DNA of 64,000 nt, from the NCBI RefSeq assembly GCF_042650605.1, contig NZ_JBHSBN010000010.1, positions 62,001 to 126,000 on the forward strand, in the 5' to 3' direction. The translations under genes were made by a program, and so were the position numbers. The notes under the pieces are model-generated. The model was not told the DNA's origin. It ran no database searches and saw only the letters and a list, made by a program, of their open reading frames with translations. Below, in pieces: positions 1 to 7,737 of this stretch (within the stretch, counting starts at the first letter, position 1; each line of letters starts with the position of its first letter). The stretch is from Micromonospora_J zhanjiangensis. Its GTDB lineage: Bacteria; Actinomycetota; Actinomycetes; Mycobacteriales; Micromonosporaceae.

Positions 1-1
1 G

Positions 2-964
2 CTGCCGGGCACCGGTGGTTACCGGGTGCTGGTCGGCCGGCGCCGGCTCGGTCGGCTGCTCGACGAACTGGCTCCGGACCGGCTGGAGGTCTCCGACCGG
101 TCGACCCTGCGGTGGACCGGCGACTGGGCGCGGGCCAACGGGGTCCGGTCGATGATGGTGTCGCACGAGAGCCTCAGCGGTCTGCTGCGCATCTGGTCGC
201 CCCGCCCCGACCTCGCCGATCGGCTCGCCGACCGGCTCAACCGGCGCAGCGCGGAGGCGTACGACCAGGTCGTCTGCACGACCGACTGGGCGGCCGCGGA
301 GTTCCGGCGGCTCGGCGTGGGCAACCTGACCCGGGTACCGCTCGGCGTCGACCTGGCCGCCTTCGGCCCCGACCGGCGCGACCCGGCGGTACGTGCCCGG
401 TACGCCACCGACGGCGAGGTGCTCGTCCTGCACTGCGGCCGGCTGTCGCCGGAGAAGCGCCCCCAGCTGGCGGTCGACGCGCTGGCGCGGCTGCGGGCGG
501 CCGGCGTACCGGCGGTCCTGGTGGTGGTCGGCGACGGGCCCGTACGGGCGGCCCTGACCGAGCGGGCGGCCGGGCTGCCCGTGCGGTTCGTCGGCTTCGT
601 GCCCGACCGGGCGGCGGTCGCCACCCTGTTGGCCAGCGCCGACGTCGCGATCGCTCCCGGCCCGGTGGAGACCTTCGGCCTCGCCGGCCTGGAGGCCCTG
701 GCCTCCGGTACGCCGGTCGTGGTCAACGCGGCGAGCGCGCTGCCGGAGGTGGTGGGTGACGCCGGGCTGGCGGCCGAGGGCAACGGACCCGCCCTGGCCG
801 CGGCGGTCCGGCGGATCCTCGATCGCCCGGCGACCGATCGGCGGGCCGCCGCCCGGGCCCGGGCCGAGCGGTTCGGCTGGGACGCGGCCGTGGCCGGGTT
901 TCTGCGGGCCCACGACGTGCCCCGCCCGACCGAACGCATAGGCTGCCAGGATGGCGCGACGTGA
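2..964 (+). CDS. GT4-family glycosyltransferase, 5'-truncated by window edge
   Basis: The frame is open from the first bases of the window, so the N-terminal acceptor-binding domain begins outside it. The visible 320 or so residues are the C-terminal half of a GT-B glycosyltransferase. The glycosyltransferase group 1 signatures are present: LHCGRLSPEKRPQLAVDAL (start of the nucleotide-sugar domain), VVVGDGPVRAAL, and the EX7E-like segment GPVETFGLAGLEALASGTPVV. This family includes the actinobacterial phosphatidylinositol mannosyltransferases (PimB/PimC type), so a cytoplasmic mannolipid or sugar transfer role is likely; the exact acceptor cannot be read. The 3' end overlaps rph by 14 nt, implying co-transcription. 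Confidence 0.85.
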   Translation: MPGTGGYRVLVGRRRLGRLLDELAPDRLEVSDRSTLRWTGDWARANGVRSMMVSHESLSGLLRIWSPRPDLADRLADRLNRRSAEAYDQVVCTTDWAAAEFRRLGVGNLTRVPLGVDLAAFGPDRRDPAVRARYATDGEVLVLHCGRLSPEKRPQLAVDALARLRAAGVPAVLVVVGDGPVRAALTERAAGLPVRFVGFVPDRAAVATLLASADVAIAPGPVETFGLAGLEALASGTPVVVNAASALPEVVGDAGLAAEGNGPALAAAVRRILDRPATDRRAAARARAERFGWDAAVAGFLRAHDVPRPTERIGCQDGAT

Positions 965-1679
965 TGGGCGGCAGCCCGACCAACTTCGACCGGTGACGTT
1001 GACCCGACGGTGGAGCATGCACCCGGAGGGCTCGGTCCTCGTCGAGTTCGGCGACACCAGGGTGTTGTGCACGGCCAGCGTCACCGAGGGCGTGCCGCGC
1101 TGGCGCAAGGGCTCGGGACTCGGCTGGGTGACCGCGGAGTACTCCATGCTGCCCCGGGCCACCACGACCCGGTCGGACCGAGAGAGCGTCAAGGGCCGGG
1201 TCGGCGGCCGCACCCACGAGATCTCCCGCCTGATCGGGCGCAGCCTGCGGGCCTGCGTCGACCTCAAGGCGCTCGGCGAGAACTCGATCGTGTTGGACTG
1301 CGACGTGCTGCAGGCCGACGGCGGCACCCGCACGGCCGCCATCACCGGGGCCTACGTCGCCCTGTACGACGCGGTCGGCTGGCTCGCCGGGCGCAAGTCA
1401 CTATCCGGTAAGCCGGAGTCGGTGATGCACCGGTCGGTGGCCGCGGTCAGCGTCGGCATCGTCGGCGGGCAGCCGGTGCTCGACCTGAACTACGCCGAGG
1501 ACGCCACCGCCGACGTCGACATGAACGTCGTCTGCACCGGCGCCGGTGACTTCGTCGAGGTGCAGGGCACCGGCGAGGCCGGCGTCTTCGCCCGCGACCA
1601 ACTCGACGCGTTGCTCGACCTCGGCGTCGCCGGGTGCGCCGAGCTGGCCGAGGCCCAGCGGAAGGCGCTGGCCGGATGA
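951..1679 (+). CDS. rph: Ribonuclease PH
   Basis: A 242-residue phosphorolytic 3'-5' exoribonuclease that trims tRNA precursors by removing nucleotides beyond the CCA end. It begins MARRDGRQPDQLRP, matching the usual RNase PH N-terminus, and carries the family segments RVLCTASVTEGVPRW, GWVTAEYSMLPRAT, GGRTHEISRLIGRSLR and the phosphate-site block GTGEAGVFARDQLDALL near the C-terminus. Length is typical. The ATG lies inside the 3' end of the glycosyltransferase, and its stop shares an ATGA with rdgB, so rph-rdgB is a translationally coupled pair, an arrangement common in actinobacteria. Confidence 0.97.
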   Translation: MARRDGRQPDQLRPVTLTRRWSMHPEGSVLVEFGDTRVLCTASVTEGVPRWRKGSGLGWVTAEYSMLPRATTTRSDRESVKGRVGGRTHEISRLIGRSLRACVDLKALGENSIVLDCDVLQADGGTRTAAITGAYVALYDAVGWLAGRKSLSGKPESVMHRSVAAVSVGIVGGQPVLDLNYAEDATADVDMNVVCTGAGDFVEVQGTGEAGVFARDQLDALLDLGVAGCAELAEAQRKALAG

Positions 1680-2317
1680 CCCGGGTACTGCTGGCCACCG
1701 CCAACACCAAGAAGCTGCTCGAGCTGCGCCGCATCCTGGCCGAGACGATGGCCGGTGGGGCCGGCGCGGCGCTGCGTCCACATCGGATCGAACTGGTCGG
1801 CCTGGCCGACTTCCCGGACTACCCGGAGGTGCCCGAGACCGGCCTCACCTTCGGCGAGAACGCCCTGCTGAAGGCGCGCGAGGGCTGCCGGCGTACCGGG
1901 CTGCCCACGGTGGCCGACGACTCCGGGCTGGCCGTGGACGCCCTGGGCGGCATGCCGGGGGTGTTCAGCGCCCGCTGGTCCGGCCGGCACGGTGACGACC
2001 GGGCCAACCTCGAACTGGTCCTCGCCCAGCTCGCCGACGTGCCGGACGAGCACCTCGGCGCGTCCTTCGTCTGCGCCGCCGCGCTGGTGCTGCCGGGCGG
2101 CAAGGAGCACCTGGTCGACGGCCGGCAGCCCGGGCGGTTGGTGCGTACGCCGCGCGGCGAGGGCGGCTTCGGCTACGACCCGATCTTCCTCGGCGACGGC
2201 CAGACCCGCACCAACGCCGAACTCTCCGCCGAGGAGAAGGACGCCGTCAGCCACCGCGGCAAGGCCCTGCGCTCCCTGGCCAAACTGGCCGCCAAGGTCG
2301 TCCCGCCCCCGGCCTAG
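1676..2317 (+). CDS. rdgB: XTP/dITP diphosphatase (HAM1/RdgB)
   Basis: A 213-residue house-cleaning pyrophosphatase that hydrolyses non-canonical dITP/XTP to monophosphates. The start chosen is the ATG that overlaps the rph stop (ATGA), giving MTRVLLATANTKKLLEL with the family motif TxNxxK. Further signatures are TFGENALLKAR, ADDSGLAVDALGGMPGVFSAR and GGFGYDPIFL, followed by SAEEKDAVSHRGKAL. An in-frame upstream start would add 14 residues inside rph and break the family N-terminus. It is followed by an inverted repeat and then the convergent hut operon. Confidence 0.97.
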   Translation: MTRVLLATANTKKLLELRRILAETMAGGAGAALRPHRIELVGLADFPDYPEVPETGLTFGENALLKAREGCRRTGLPTVADDSGLAVDALGGMPGVFSARWSGRHGDDRANLELVLAQLADVPDEHLGASFVCAAALVLPGGKEHLVDGRQPGRLVRTPRGEGGFGYDPIFLGDGQTRTNAELSAEEKDAVSHRGKALRSLAKLAAKVVPPPA

Positions 2318-2326
2318 CCACCCCGC

Positions 2327-2387
2327 GTCGATCATGAAGTTGTTGTCACCGACCTCGGCGTGTCGCGACAACAACTTCATGATCGAC
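2327..2387. repeat. Perfect 21-bp inverted repeat between rdgB and hutH
   Basis: The left arm at 2327-2347 (starting GTCGATCATGAAGTTG) and the right arm at 2367-2387 are exact reverse complements, separated by 19 nt. The element sits between two convergent genes, so it can serve as a bidirectional transcription terminator, though there is no T tract. The arms are unusually AT-rich for this genome, which suggests an interspersed palindromic element rather than a locally evolved hairpin. Confidence 0.85.
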
Positions 2388-2413
2388 CCCCTCCGGGGGA
2401 GGGTGGGTGGGGG

Positions 2414-3952
2414 TTAGGCGAGGGGGCCTAGGTCCTGCTCGATGTGGGTGCGGAGGGTGGGGGTGGCGATGACCGTGCGGGCTCCCTCCATGACCGGGGC
2501 GAGGAAGATGTCGGGGCCCGGGTCGCCGGCGAATTCCCGCACCGCGGCGCAGGCGGCGCGGCCGGCCGGGGACGGGGTCAGCGGGGCCCGTAGTTGCAGT
2601 CCGCGGACGCCGGCCAGCAGCTCCACCGCGAGCAGGCTGGTCAGGTTGTCCAGCACGGTACGCAGCTTCTTGGCCGCGGCCCAGCCCATCGAGACGTGGT
2701 CCTCCTGCATGCCGCTGGTCGGCAGCGAGTCGACCGACGCGGGCGCGGCCAGCCGGCGGTTCTCCGCGACGATCCCGGCGGCCGTGTACTGGGCGATCAT
2801 CAGGCCGGAGTTGACCCCGGCGTCCGGGGACAGGAACGCGGGCAGTTCCCGCGACCGGGTCACGTCGAGCAGCCGGTCCACCCGGCGCTCGGCGATGGCG
2901 CCCACCTCGGCGGCGGCGATGGCCAGGTAGTCGGCGGCGAAGCCCAGCGGGGCGCCGTGGAAGTTGCCGGTCGACTCGACCCGGCCGTCCGGCAGCACCA
3001 CCGGGTTGTCCACCACCGACAGCAGTTCCCGGCCGGCGACCGTCTCGACGAACGCCAGGGTGTCCCGGGCCGCGCCGGCCACCTGCGGGGCGCACCGCAT
3101 CGAGTACGCGTCCTGCACCGCGTGCGCCAGGTCGTCCCGGTGCGAGTCCATCACCTCGGAGCCCTGCAGCAGCCGGAGGATGTTCGCCGCCGACGCGGCC
3201 TGCCCGGGATGCGGCCGGATCTCGTGCAGCTCCGGCAGGAACGGCCGGAACGAGCCGAGCATCGCCTCGATGGCCAGCGCCGCCGTCACGTCGGCCATGG
3301 CGAACAGGTGCCCGGCGTCGGCGATCGCCAGCAGCAGCATGCCGAGCATCCCGTCGGTGCCGTTGATCAGCGCCAGCCCCTCCTTGGCGGCCAGCTCGAC
3401 CGGGCGCAGCCCGGCGGCGGCCAGCGCGTCGGCGGCGTCGACGCGCCCGCCGTCCGGCCCGAGCACCCAGCCCTCGCCGAGCAGGGCCAGCGCGCAGTGC
3501 GCCAGTGGGGCCAGGTCACCGGACGCGCCGAGCGAGCCGTGCTCGGGCACCCACGGCGTCACGTCGTGGTTGAGCAGATCCACCAGGGCCTGCGCGACCA
3601 GCGGCCGGACCCCGGACCGGCCCAGCGCCAGCGACCGGATCCGCAGCAGCATCATCGCCCGGACCACCTCGCGGGGCATCGGCGCGCCCACCCCGGCCGC
3701 GTGCGAGCGGATCAGCGCGTGCTGCAGCTCGGCCCGGCGTTCCGGGGCGATGGAGGTGTTGGCCAGCGCGCCGAAGCCGGTGGACACCCCGTACACCGGG
3801 CGGCCGTCGCGTTCGATGCCGTCCACGATGGCCCGGCTGGCGGCCATCGCGTCCACCGTGGACGGATCGAGCAGCACCTTGGCGTCACCCCGGGCGACGG
3901 CGAGCACGTCGGCGGGGGAGATCCCGGTGGGCTGGACGGTGACAGGGTTCAT
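2414..3952 (-). CDS. hutH: Histidine ammonia-lyase
   Basis: A 512-residue cytoplasmic lyase converting L-histidine to trans-urocanate and ammonia, the first step of histidine degradation. The Ala-Ser-Gly triad that forms the MIO electrophile is visible at residues 143-145 in HGSLGASGDLAPLAH. Other family segments are VYGVSTGFGALANTSI, ALINGTDGM, SVVDNPVV and STGNFHGAPLGF. Length matches the family. It is the last gene of the minus-strand hut operon; its ATG overlaps the stop of a 27-codon ORF (ATGA), so its translation is probably coupled to that ORF and through it to hutI. Confidence 0.97.
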   Translation of the reverse strand: MNPVTVQPTGISPADVLAVARGDAKVLLDPSTVDAMAASRAIVDGIERDGRPVYGVSTGFGALANTSIAPERRAELQHALIRSHAAGVGAPMPREVVRAMMLLRIRSLALGRSGVRPLVAQALVDLLNHDVTPWVPEHGSLGASGDLAPLAHCALALLGEGWVLGPDGGRVDAADALAAAGLRPVELAAKEGLALINGTDGMLGMLLLAIADAGHLFAMADVTAALAIEAMLGSFRPFLPELHEIRPHPGQAASAANILRLLQGSEVMDSHRDDLAHAVQDAYSMRCAPQVAGAARDTLAFVETVAGRELLSVVDNPVVLPDGRVESTGNFHGAPLGFAADYLAIAAAEVGAIAERRVDRLLDVTRSRELPAFLSPDAGVNSGLMIAQYTAAGIVAENRRLAAPASVDSLPTSGMQEDHVSMGWAAAKKLRTVLDNLTSLLAVELLAGVRGLQLRAPLTPSPAGRAACAAVREFAGDPGPDIFLAPVMEGARTVIATPTLRTHIEQDLGPLA

Positions 3953-4032
3953 GACGCCGCCTCGCTGCGCTCGCCGGCATCATGAGCCTCGATGGTGCTG
4001 TGCTTGATGATTCGTTCGCGTTGCTCACTCAT
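3949..4032 (-). CDS. 27-codon coupled small ORF between hutI and hutH
   Basis: A short ORF starting MSEQRERIIKHSTIEAHD exactly fills the hutI-hutH junction. Its ATG overlaps the hutI stop (ATGA) and its stop overlaps the hutH start (ATGA), so ribosomes could pass along all three frames. The peptide is charged and lacks membrane or signal features. The DNA has two GAGCNNCGC-like segments (near both ends) reminiscent of interspersed palindromic elements that leave an open frame. It could be a translational relay, a real microprotein, or simply a tolerated insertion; nothing in the sequence decides between these. Confidence 0.45.
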   Translation of the reverse strand: MSEQRERIIKHSTIEAHDAGERSEAAS

Positions 4033-5216
4033 TGCGGCACTCCGTTGTGCAGGACCTGGCTGATCAGTGGAACCCCCGGCCGGTAGGCCAGGTGCAGATG
4101 GGACGGGGCGTCGAGGACGGTCAGGTCGGCCCGGGCGCCGGGCCGCAGCACCCCGATGTCGCCGCGGCGCAGCGCCGCCGCGCCGCCCGCGGTCGCCGCC
4201 CACACCGCCTCGGCCGGGGTCATCCCCATCTCCCGTACGGCCAGCGCGACGCAGAACGGCATCGACGAGGTGTACGACGAACCGGGGTTGCAGTCGGTGG
4301 CCAGCGCCACGGTGACGCCCGCGTCGAGCAGCCGGCGCGCGTCCGGGTACGGCGACCGGGTGGAGAACTCGGCCCCGGGCAGCAGCGTGGCCACCGTGCT
4401 GGTGACCCCGTCCACCGACGTCGACGCGAGCGCCTCGACGTCCGCGTCGGACAGGTGGGTGCAGTGGTCGGCACTGGCCGCGCCCAGCTCGACGGCGAGC
4501 CGGACGCCCGGACCGGGACCGAGCTGGTTGGCGTGCAGCCGTACGCCCAGGCCGGCGGCCTGCCCGACGGTCAGGATCGCCCGCGCGTGGTCGGCGTCGA
4601 ACGCGCCCCGGTCGCAGAACACGTCGATCCACTTGGCGTGCGGCAGGGCGGCGGTCAGCATCGGCCCGCAGACCAGGCCCACGTAGTCGTCGGGCCGGGC
4701 GGCGTACTCGGTCGGCACCACGTGCGCGCCGAGGAAGGTGGTCTCCGGGCTGAACTCGGCGGCGATCCGCAGCGAGCGGGCCTCGTCGGCGACGCTCAGG
4801 CCGTACCCGCTCTTGATCTCGATCGTGGTGGTGCCCTGCCGCAACGCCTCGGCGCGCAGCCGGGCCACGGTGGCCCGCAGGTCGTCGTCGCCGGCGGCCC
4901 GGGTGGCCGCCACCGTGGTCCGGATCCCGCCCCCGGTGTACGGCTGGCCGCTCATCCGGGCGGCGAACTCGGCGGCCCGGTCCCCGGCGAACACCAGGTG
5001 TGCGTGGCTGTCCACGAAGCCGGGCAGCACCGCCCGGCCGTCGACGTCGATCCGCCGGTCGGCGGCCGGCGCGTACTTCGCCGGGCCGATCCAGGCGATC
5101 CGGTCCTCCTCGACCAGCACCGCCGCCTTGCGCCGGATGCCCAGCGGACCGCCGGTGCCGGTGCCGACCTGGTTGGTGACCAGCTCGCCGATGTTGTCGA
5201 TCAGCAGGTTGCCCAC
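4029..5216 (-). CDS. hutI: Imidazolonepropionase
   Basis: A 395-residue amidohydrolase-superfamily enzyme opening the ring of 4-imidazolone-5-propionate to give N-formimino-L-glutamate. The metal site motif LPGFVDSHAHLVFAGDR is present, followed by TTTIEIKSGYGL, TFLGAHVVP, LHANQLG and LATDCNPGSSYT, all HutI signatures. The frame stays open far upstream inside hutF; the chosen GTG at 5216 gives VGNLLIDNIGEL, the expected N-terminus, and overlaps the 3' end of hutF by 16 nt. It lies in the middle of the hut operon. Confidence 0.95.
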   Translation of the reverse strand: MGNLLIDNIGELVTNQVGTGTGGPLGIRRKAAVLVEEDRIAWIGPAKYAPAADRRIDVDGRAVLPGFVDSHAHLVFAGDRAAEFAARMSGQPYTGGGIRTTVAATRAAGDDDLRATVARLRAEALRQGTTTIEIKSGYGLSVADEARSLRIAAEFSPETTFLGAHVVPTEYAARPDDYVGLVCGPMLTAALPHAKWIDVFCDRGAFDADHARAILTVGQAAGLGVRLHANQLGPGPGVRLAVELGAASADHCTHLSDADVEALASTSVDGVTSTVATLLPGAEFSTRSPYPDARRLLDAGVTVALATDCNPGSSYTSSMPFCVALAVREMGMTPAEAVWAATAGGAAALRRGDIGVLRPGARADLTVLDAPSHLHLAYRPGVPLISQVLHNGVPQ

Positions 5217-6538
5217 AGCGCCCCGATCGCCGCTCGTAGTTCCGCCGGCACGTCCACGCCCAGGTGCCGCCCGGCCCGGACCACCGGCCGGCCGTCGACC
5301 AGCACGTCCGTCACGTCGGCGGCGGTGGCCGCGAACACCGCCCCGGCCGCCGGCACCCCGGCCGTCCGGGCCGAGTCCAACCGTACGGTGACCAGGTCGG
5401 CCCGGGCGCCGACGATGATCGTCCCGGCGTCGGTCCAGCCCAGCGCGGCGTGCCCGGCCGGGCCGGCCGCGGCGAGCAGTTCGGTCGCGGTGAAGTGGCC
5501 GCGCCGTTCGGTGCGCAGCCGCTCGTCGAGTTCCACCGCGCGGGCCTCCTCGAAGAGGTCCACCACGGCGTGGCTGTCGCTGCCCAGGCTGAGCGGGCTG
5601 CCGGCGTCGGCGAGCCGCCGGGCCGGCCCGATCCCGTCGGCCAGGTCCCGTTCGGTGGTCGGGCAGAGGCAGACGCCGGTGCCGCTGCCGCCGAGCAGCG
5701 TCACGTCGCGGTCGGTCAGGTGGGTGGCGTGCACGGCGGTGGCGGCCGGCCCGAGCACCCCGGCGTCGCCCAGCAGCTCGGTCGGGGTGCGGCCGTGCAC
5801 CGCCCGGCAGGCGTCGTTCTCGGCCCGCTGCTCGGACAGGTGCACGTGCAGCGGCGCCCCCCGGTCGGCGGCCCAGCGAGCCACCTCGGGCAGCTGGTCG
5901 GCCGGGACCGCGCGCACCGAGTGCACCGCCGCGCCGAGGCGGGCGTGCCCGCCGGCCGGGCGGAACGCGCCGGCCCGCTCGGCCCACCCGGCGGCGTCGC
6001 CGTCGCCGAACCGCAGCTGCCCGCCGGCCAGCGGTGTCCCGTCCACCCCGGCGGTCAGGTAGCAGGTGTCCAGCAGGGTGAGCCGGACGCCCGCCTGCGC
6101 GGCCGCCTCGACCAGCGCCGCCGACATGGCGTTCGGATCGTCGTACGGGCGGCCGCCGGGGGCGTGGTGCAGGTAGTGGAACTCGCCGACGCAGGTGATC
6201 CCGGCCAGCGCCATCTCGGCGTACGCGGCCCGGGCCAGGGCCAGGTAACGCTCCGGGTCGAGCCGGGCGGCGACCGCGTACATCCGGTCCCGCCAGCTCC
6301 AGAAGTCACCCCGCCCGTCCTGGGTACGCCCGCGCAGCGCCCGGTGGAAGGCGTGCGAGTGGGCGTTGGCCAGTCCCGGCAGGGTCAGCCCGGCCAGGCG
6401 TACCGCGTCCGGCGGCGGGGTGCGCCCGGCGGTGACCGCGCCGAACCGCCCGTCGGTGACCTCGATCAGCACGTCGTCCACCGGCCCGGCGGCGGGGTCG
6501 CCCAGCCAGGCGTGTTCGGCGTGCCAGCGGGTCAGCAC
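5201..6538 (-). CDS. hutF: Formimidoylglutamate deiminase
   Basis: A 445-residue amidohydrolase converting N-formimino-L-glutamate to N-formyl-L-glutamate plus ammonia, the five-step branch of histidine catabolism. Visible motifs: LPGLANAHSHAFHRALRGRT (metal-binding HxH), FWSWRDRMY, CVGEFHYLHH, LHVHLSEQRAEN, VHATHLTD and LSLGSDSHAVVDLFEEAR. The start is the GTG just inside the upstream M20 gene (7-nt overlap); the much longer open frame upstream is the shadow of that gene. Presence of hutF means a deformylating step is needed to release glutamate, see the M20 neighbour. Confidence 0.93.
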   Translation of the reverse strand: MLTRWHAEHAWLGDPAAGPVDDVLIEVTDGRFGAVTAGRTPPPDAVRLAGLTLPGLANAHSHAFHRALRGRTQDGRGDFWSWRDRMYAVAARLDPERYLALARAAYAEMALAGITCVGEFHYLHHAPGGRPYDDPNAMSAALVEAAAQAGVRLTLLDTCYLTAGVDGTPLAGGQLRFGDGDAAGWAERAGAFRPAGGHARLGAAVHSVRAVPADQLPEVARWAADRGAPLHVHLSEQRAENDACRAVHGRTPTELLGDAGVLGPAATAVHATHLTDRDVTLLGGSGTGVCLCPTTERDLADGIGPARRLADAGSPLSLGSDSHAVVDLFEEARAVELDERLRTERRGHFTATELLAAAGPAGHAALGWTDAGTIIVGARADLVTVRLDSARTAGVPAAGAVFAATAADVTDVLVDGRPVVRAGRHLGVDVPAELRAAIGALWATC

Positions 6539-7734
6539 GCCAGCTCCTCCAGCACGTCGGCCAGGGCGGTCACGCCGGCCACGCAGTCGTCGTCGGTGGC
6601 CGACTCGGCGGGGGAGTGCGACACCCCGGTCGGGTTGCGGACGAACAGCATCGCCGTCGGCAGGTACGCCGCCAGCACCCCGGCGTCGTGCCCGGCCGCC
6701 GTGGGCAGCACCGGTACGCCGTCGGCGAGCGCCCGCCGGAACACGGCCAGCAGCCCACCGTCGAACTCGACCGTCCCGGTCACCGACTCGGCGGTCAGCT
6801 CGACGGTCGTACCGTCCCGGTCGGCCCGCTCCACGGCCCGGCGGTGCACCGCGTCGACCAGCCCGGTGAGCACGTCCGGGTCGGCGGCGCGGGCGTCCAG
6901 CCAGCCGCTGACCCGGGCCGGGACGGCGTTGGTGGCGTTCGGCTCTACCCGCACCCGGCCCACGGTGGCGTGCGCGCCGCGCAGCCGGGCCTCCTTGTTG
7001 GCGGCCAGCACGGTGAACGCGAAGGTCAGCATCGGGTCGCGGCGGTCGGTCATCCGGGTGCTGCCGGCGTGGTTGGCCTCGCCGGTGATGTCGAACCGCC
7101 AGCGGCCGTGCGGCCAGATGCCGCTGGCCAGGCCCACCGGGGCGGCCAGGTCCACCAGGGCACGACCCTGCTCGACGTGCAGCTCGACGAAGGCACCGAG
7201 CCGGCCGACCAGGTCCGGCCGGGCACCGGCCGGCGGCCCGCCCAGCGCCTCGGCGAAGGTGACGCCGTCCCGGTCGGTCAGCGCCGCCGCCCGCCCGGCG
7301 TCGATGGCCCCGGTGAGCAGCCGCGATCCCAGGCACGGTACGCCGAACCGGGCGCCCTCCTCCTCGGCGAACGCGGCCACCGCGACCGGCCGGCGCGGCG
7401 TCCGGCCCCGGGCCCGCAGCTCGTCCAGGGCGAGGAACGCGCTGACGATGCCGAGCGGCCCGTCGTACGCCCCGCCGTGCGGCACCGAGTCGAAGTGGCT
7501 GCCGAGCAGCACGACGTCGTCGGCGTCCTGCGGCAGGCCCGCGAACAGGTTGCCGTTGCCGTCCCCGGTGACCGGCAACCCGCGCCGCCCGGCCTGGTCG
7601 CGGAACCAGTCCCGCAGCCGCAGCTCCGGTTCGGTGAACGCGTACCGCAGGTAGCCGCCGGTGCCCGGGTCCCGCCCGATCGGCGCGAGCTCGTCCCACA
7701 GCCGGCGGAACGCGCCGGTGTCCGATGCCGGCAC
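6532..7734 (-). CDS. M20-family amidohydrolase (allantoate amidohydrolase/N-carbamoylase type) in hut operon
   Basis: A 400-residue zinc hydrolase of the AllC/HyuC branch of peptidase family M20. Metal-binding and catalytic segments are visible: LLGSHFDSVPHGGAYDGPLGI, AFAEEEGARF, ELHVEQGRAL, and GHDAGVLAAY with the late His in SHSPAES. Family members cleave N-carbamoyl or allantoate C-N bonds. Here it sits between hutU and hutF, and no HutG-type N-formylglutamate deformylase is present in the operon. The inference is that it supplies the last step, N-formylglutamate to glutamate plus formate; substrate is not proven by sequence. Four-nt gap to hutU, overlap with hutF. Confidence 0.85.
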   Translation of the reverse strand: MPASDTGAFRRLWDELAPIGRDPGTGGYLRYAFTEPELRLRDWFRDQAGRRGLPVTGDGNGNLFAGLPQDADDVVLLGSHFDSVPHGGAYDGPLGIVSAFLALDELRARGRTPRRPVAVAAFAEEEGARFGVPCLGSRLLTGAIDAGRAAALTDRDGVTFAEALGGPPAGARPDLVGRLGAFVELHVEQGRALVDLAAPVGLASGIWPHGRWRFDITGEANHAGSTRMTDRRDPMLTFAFTVLAANKEARLRGAHATVGRVRVEPNATNAVPARVSGWLDARAADPDVLTGLVDAVHRRAVERADRDGTTVELTAESVTGTVEFDGGLLAVFRRALADGVPVLPTAAGHDAGVLAAYLPTAMLFVRNPTGVSHSPAESATDDDCVAGVTALADVLEELAC

Positions 7735-7737
7735 GCC

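Noticed and set aside
2594..3985. Long plus-strand ORF opposite hutH
   Set aside because: Antisense shadow of a clear histidine ammonia-lyase; composition is Arg/Gly/His-rich noise typical of GC-rich DNA.
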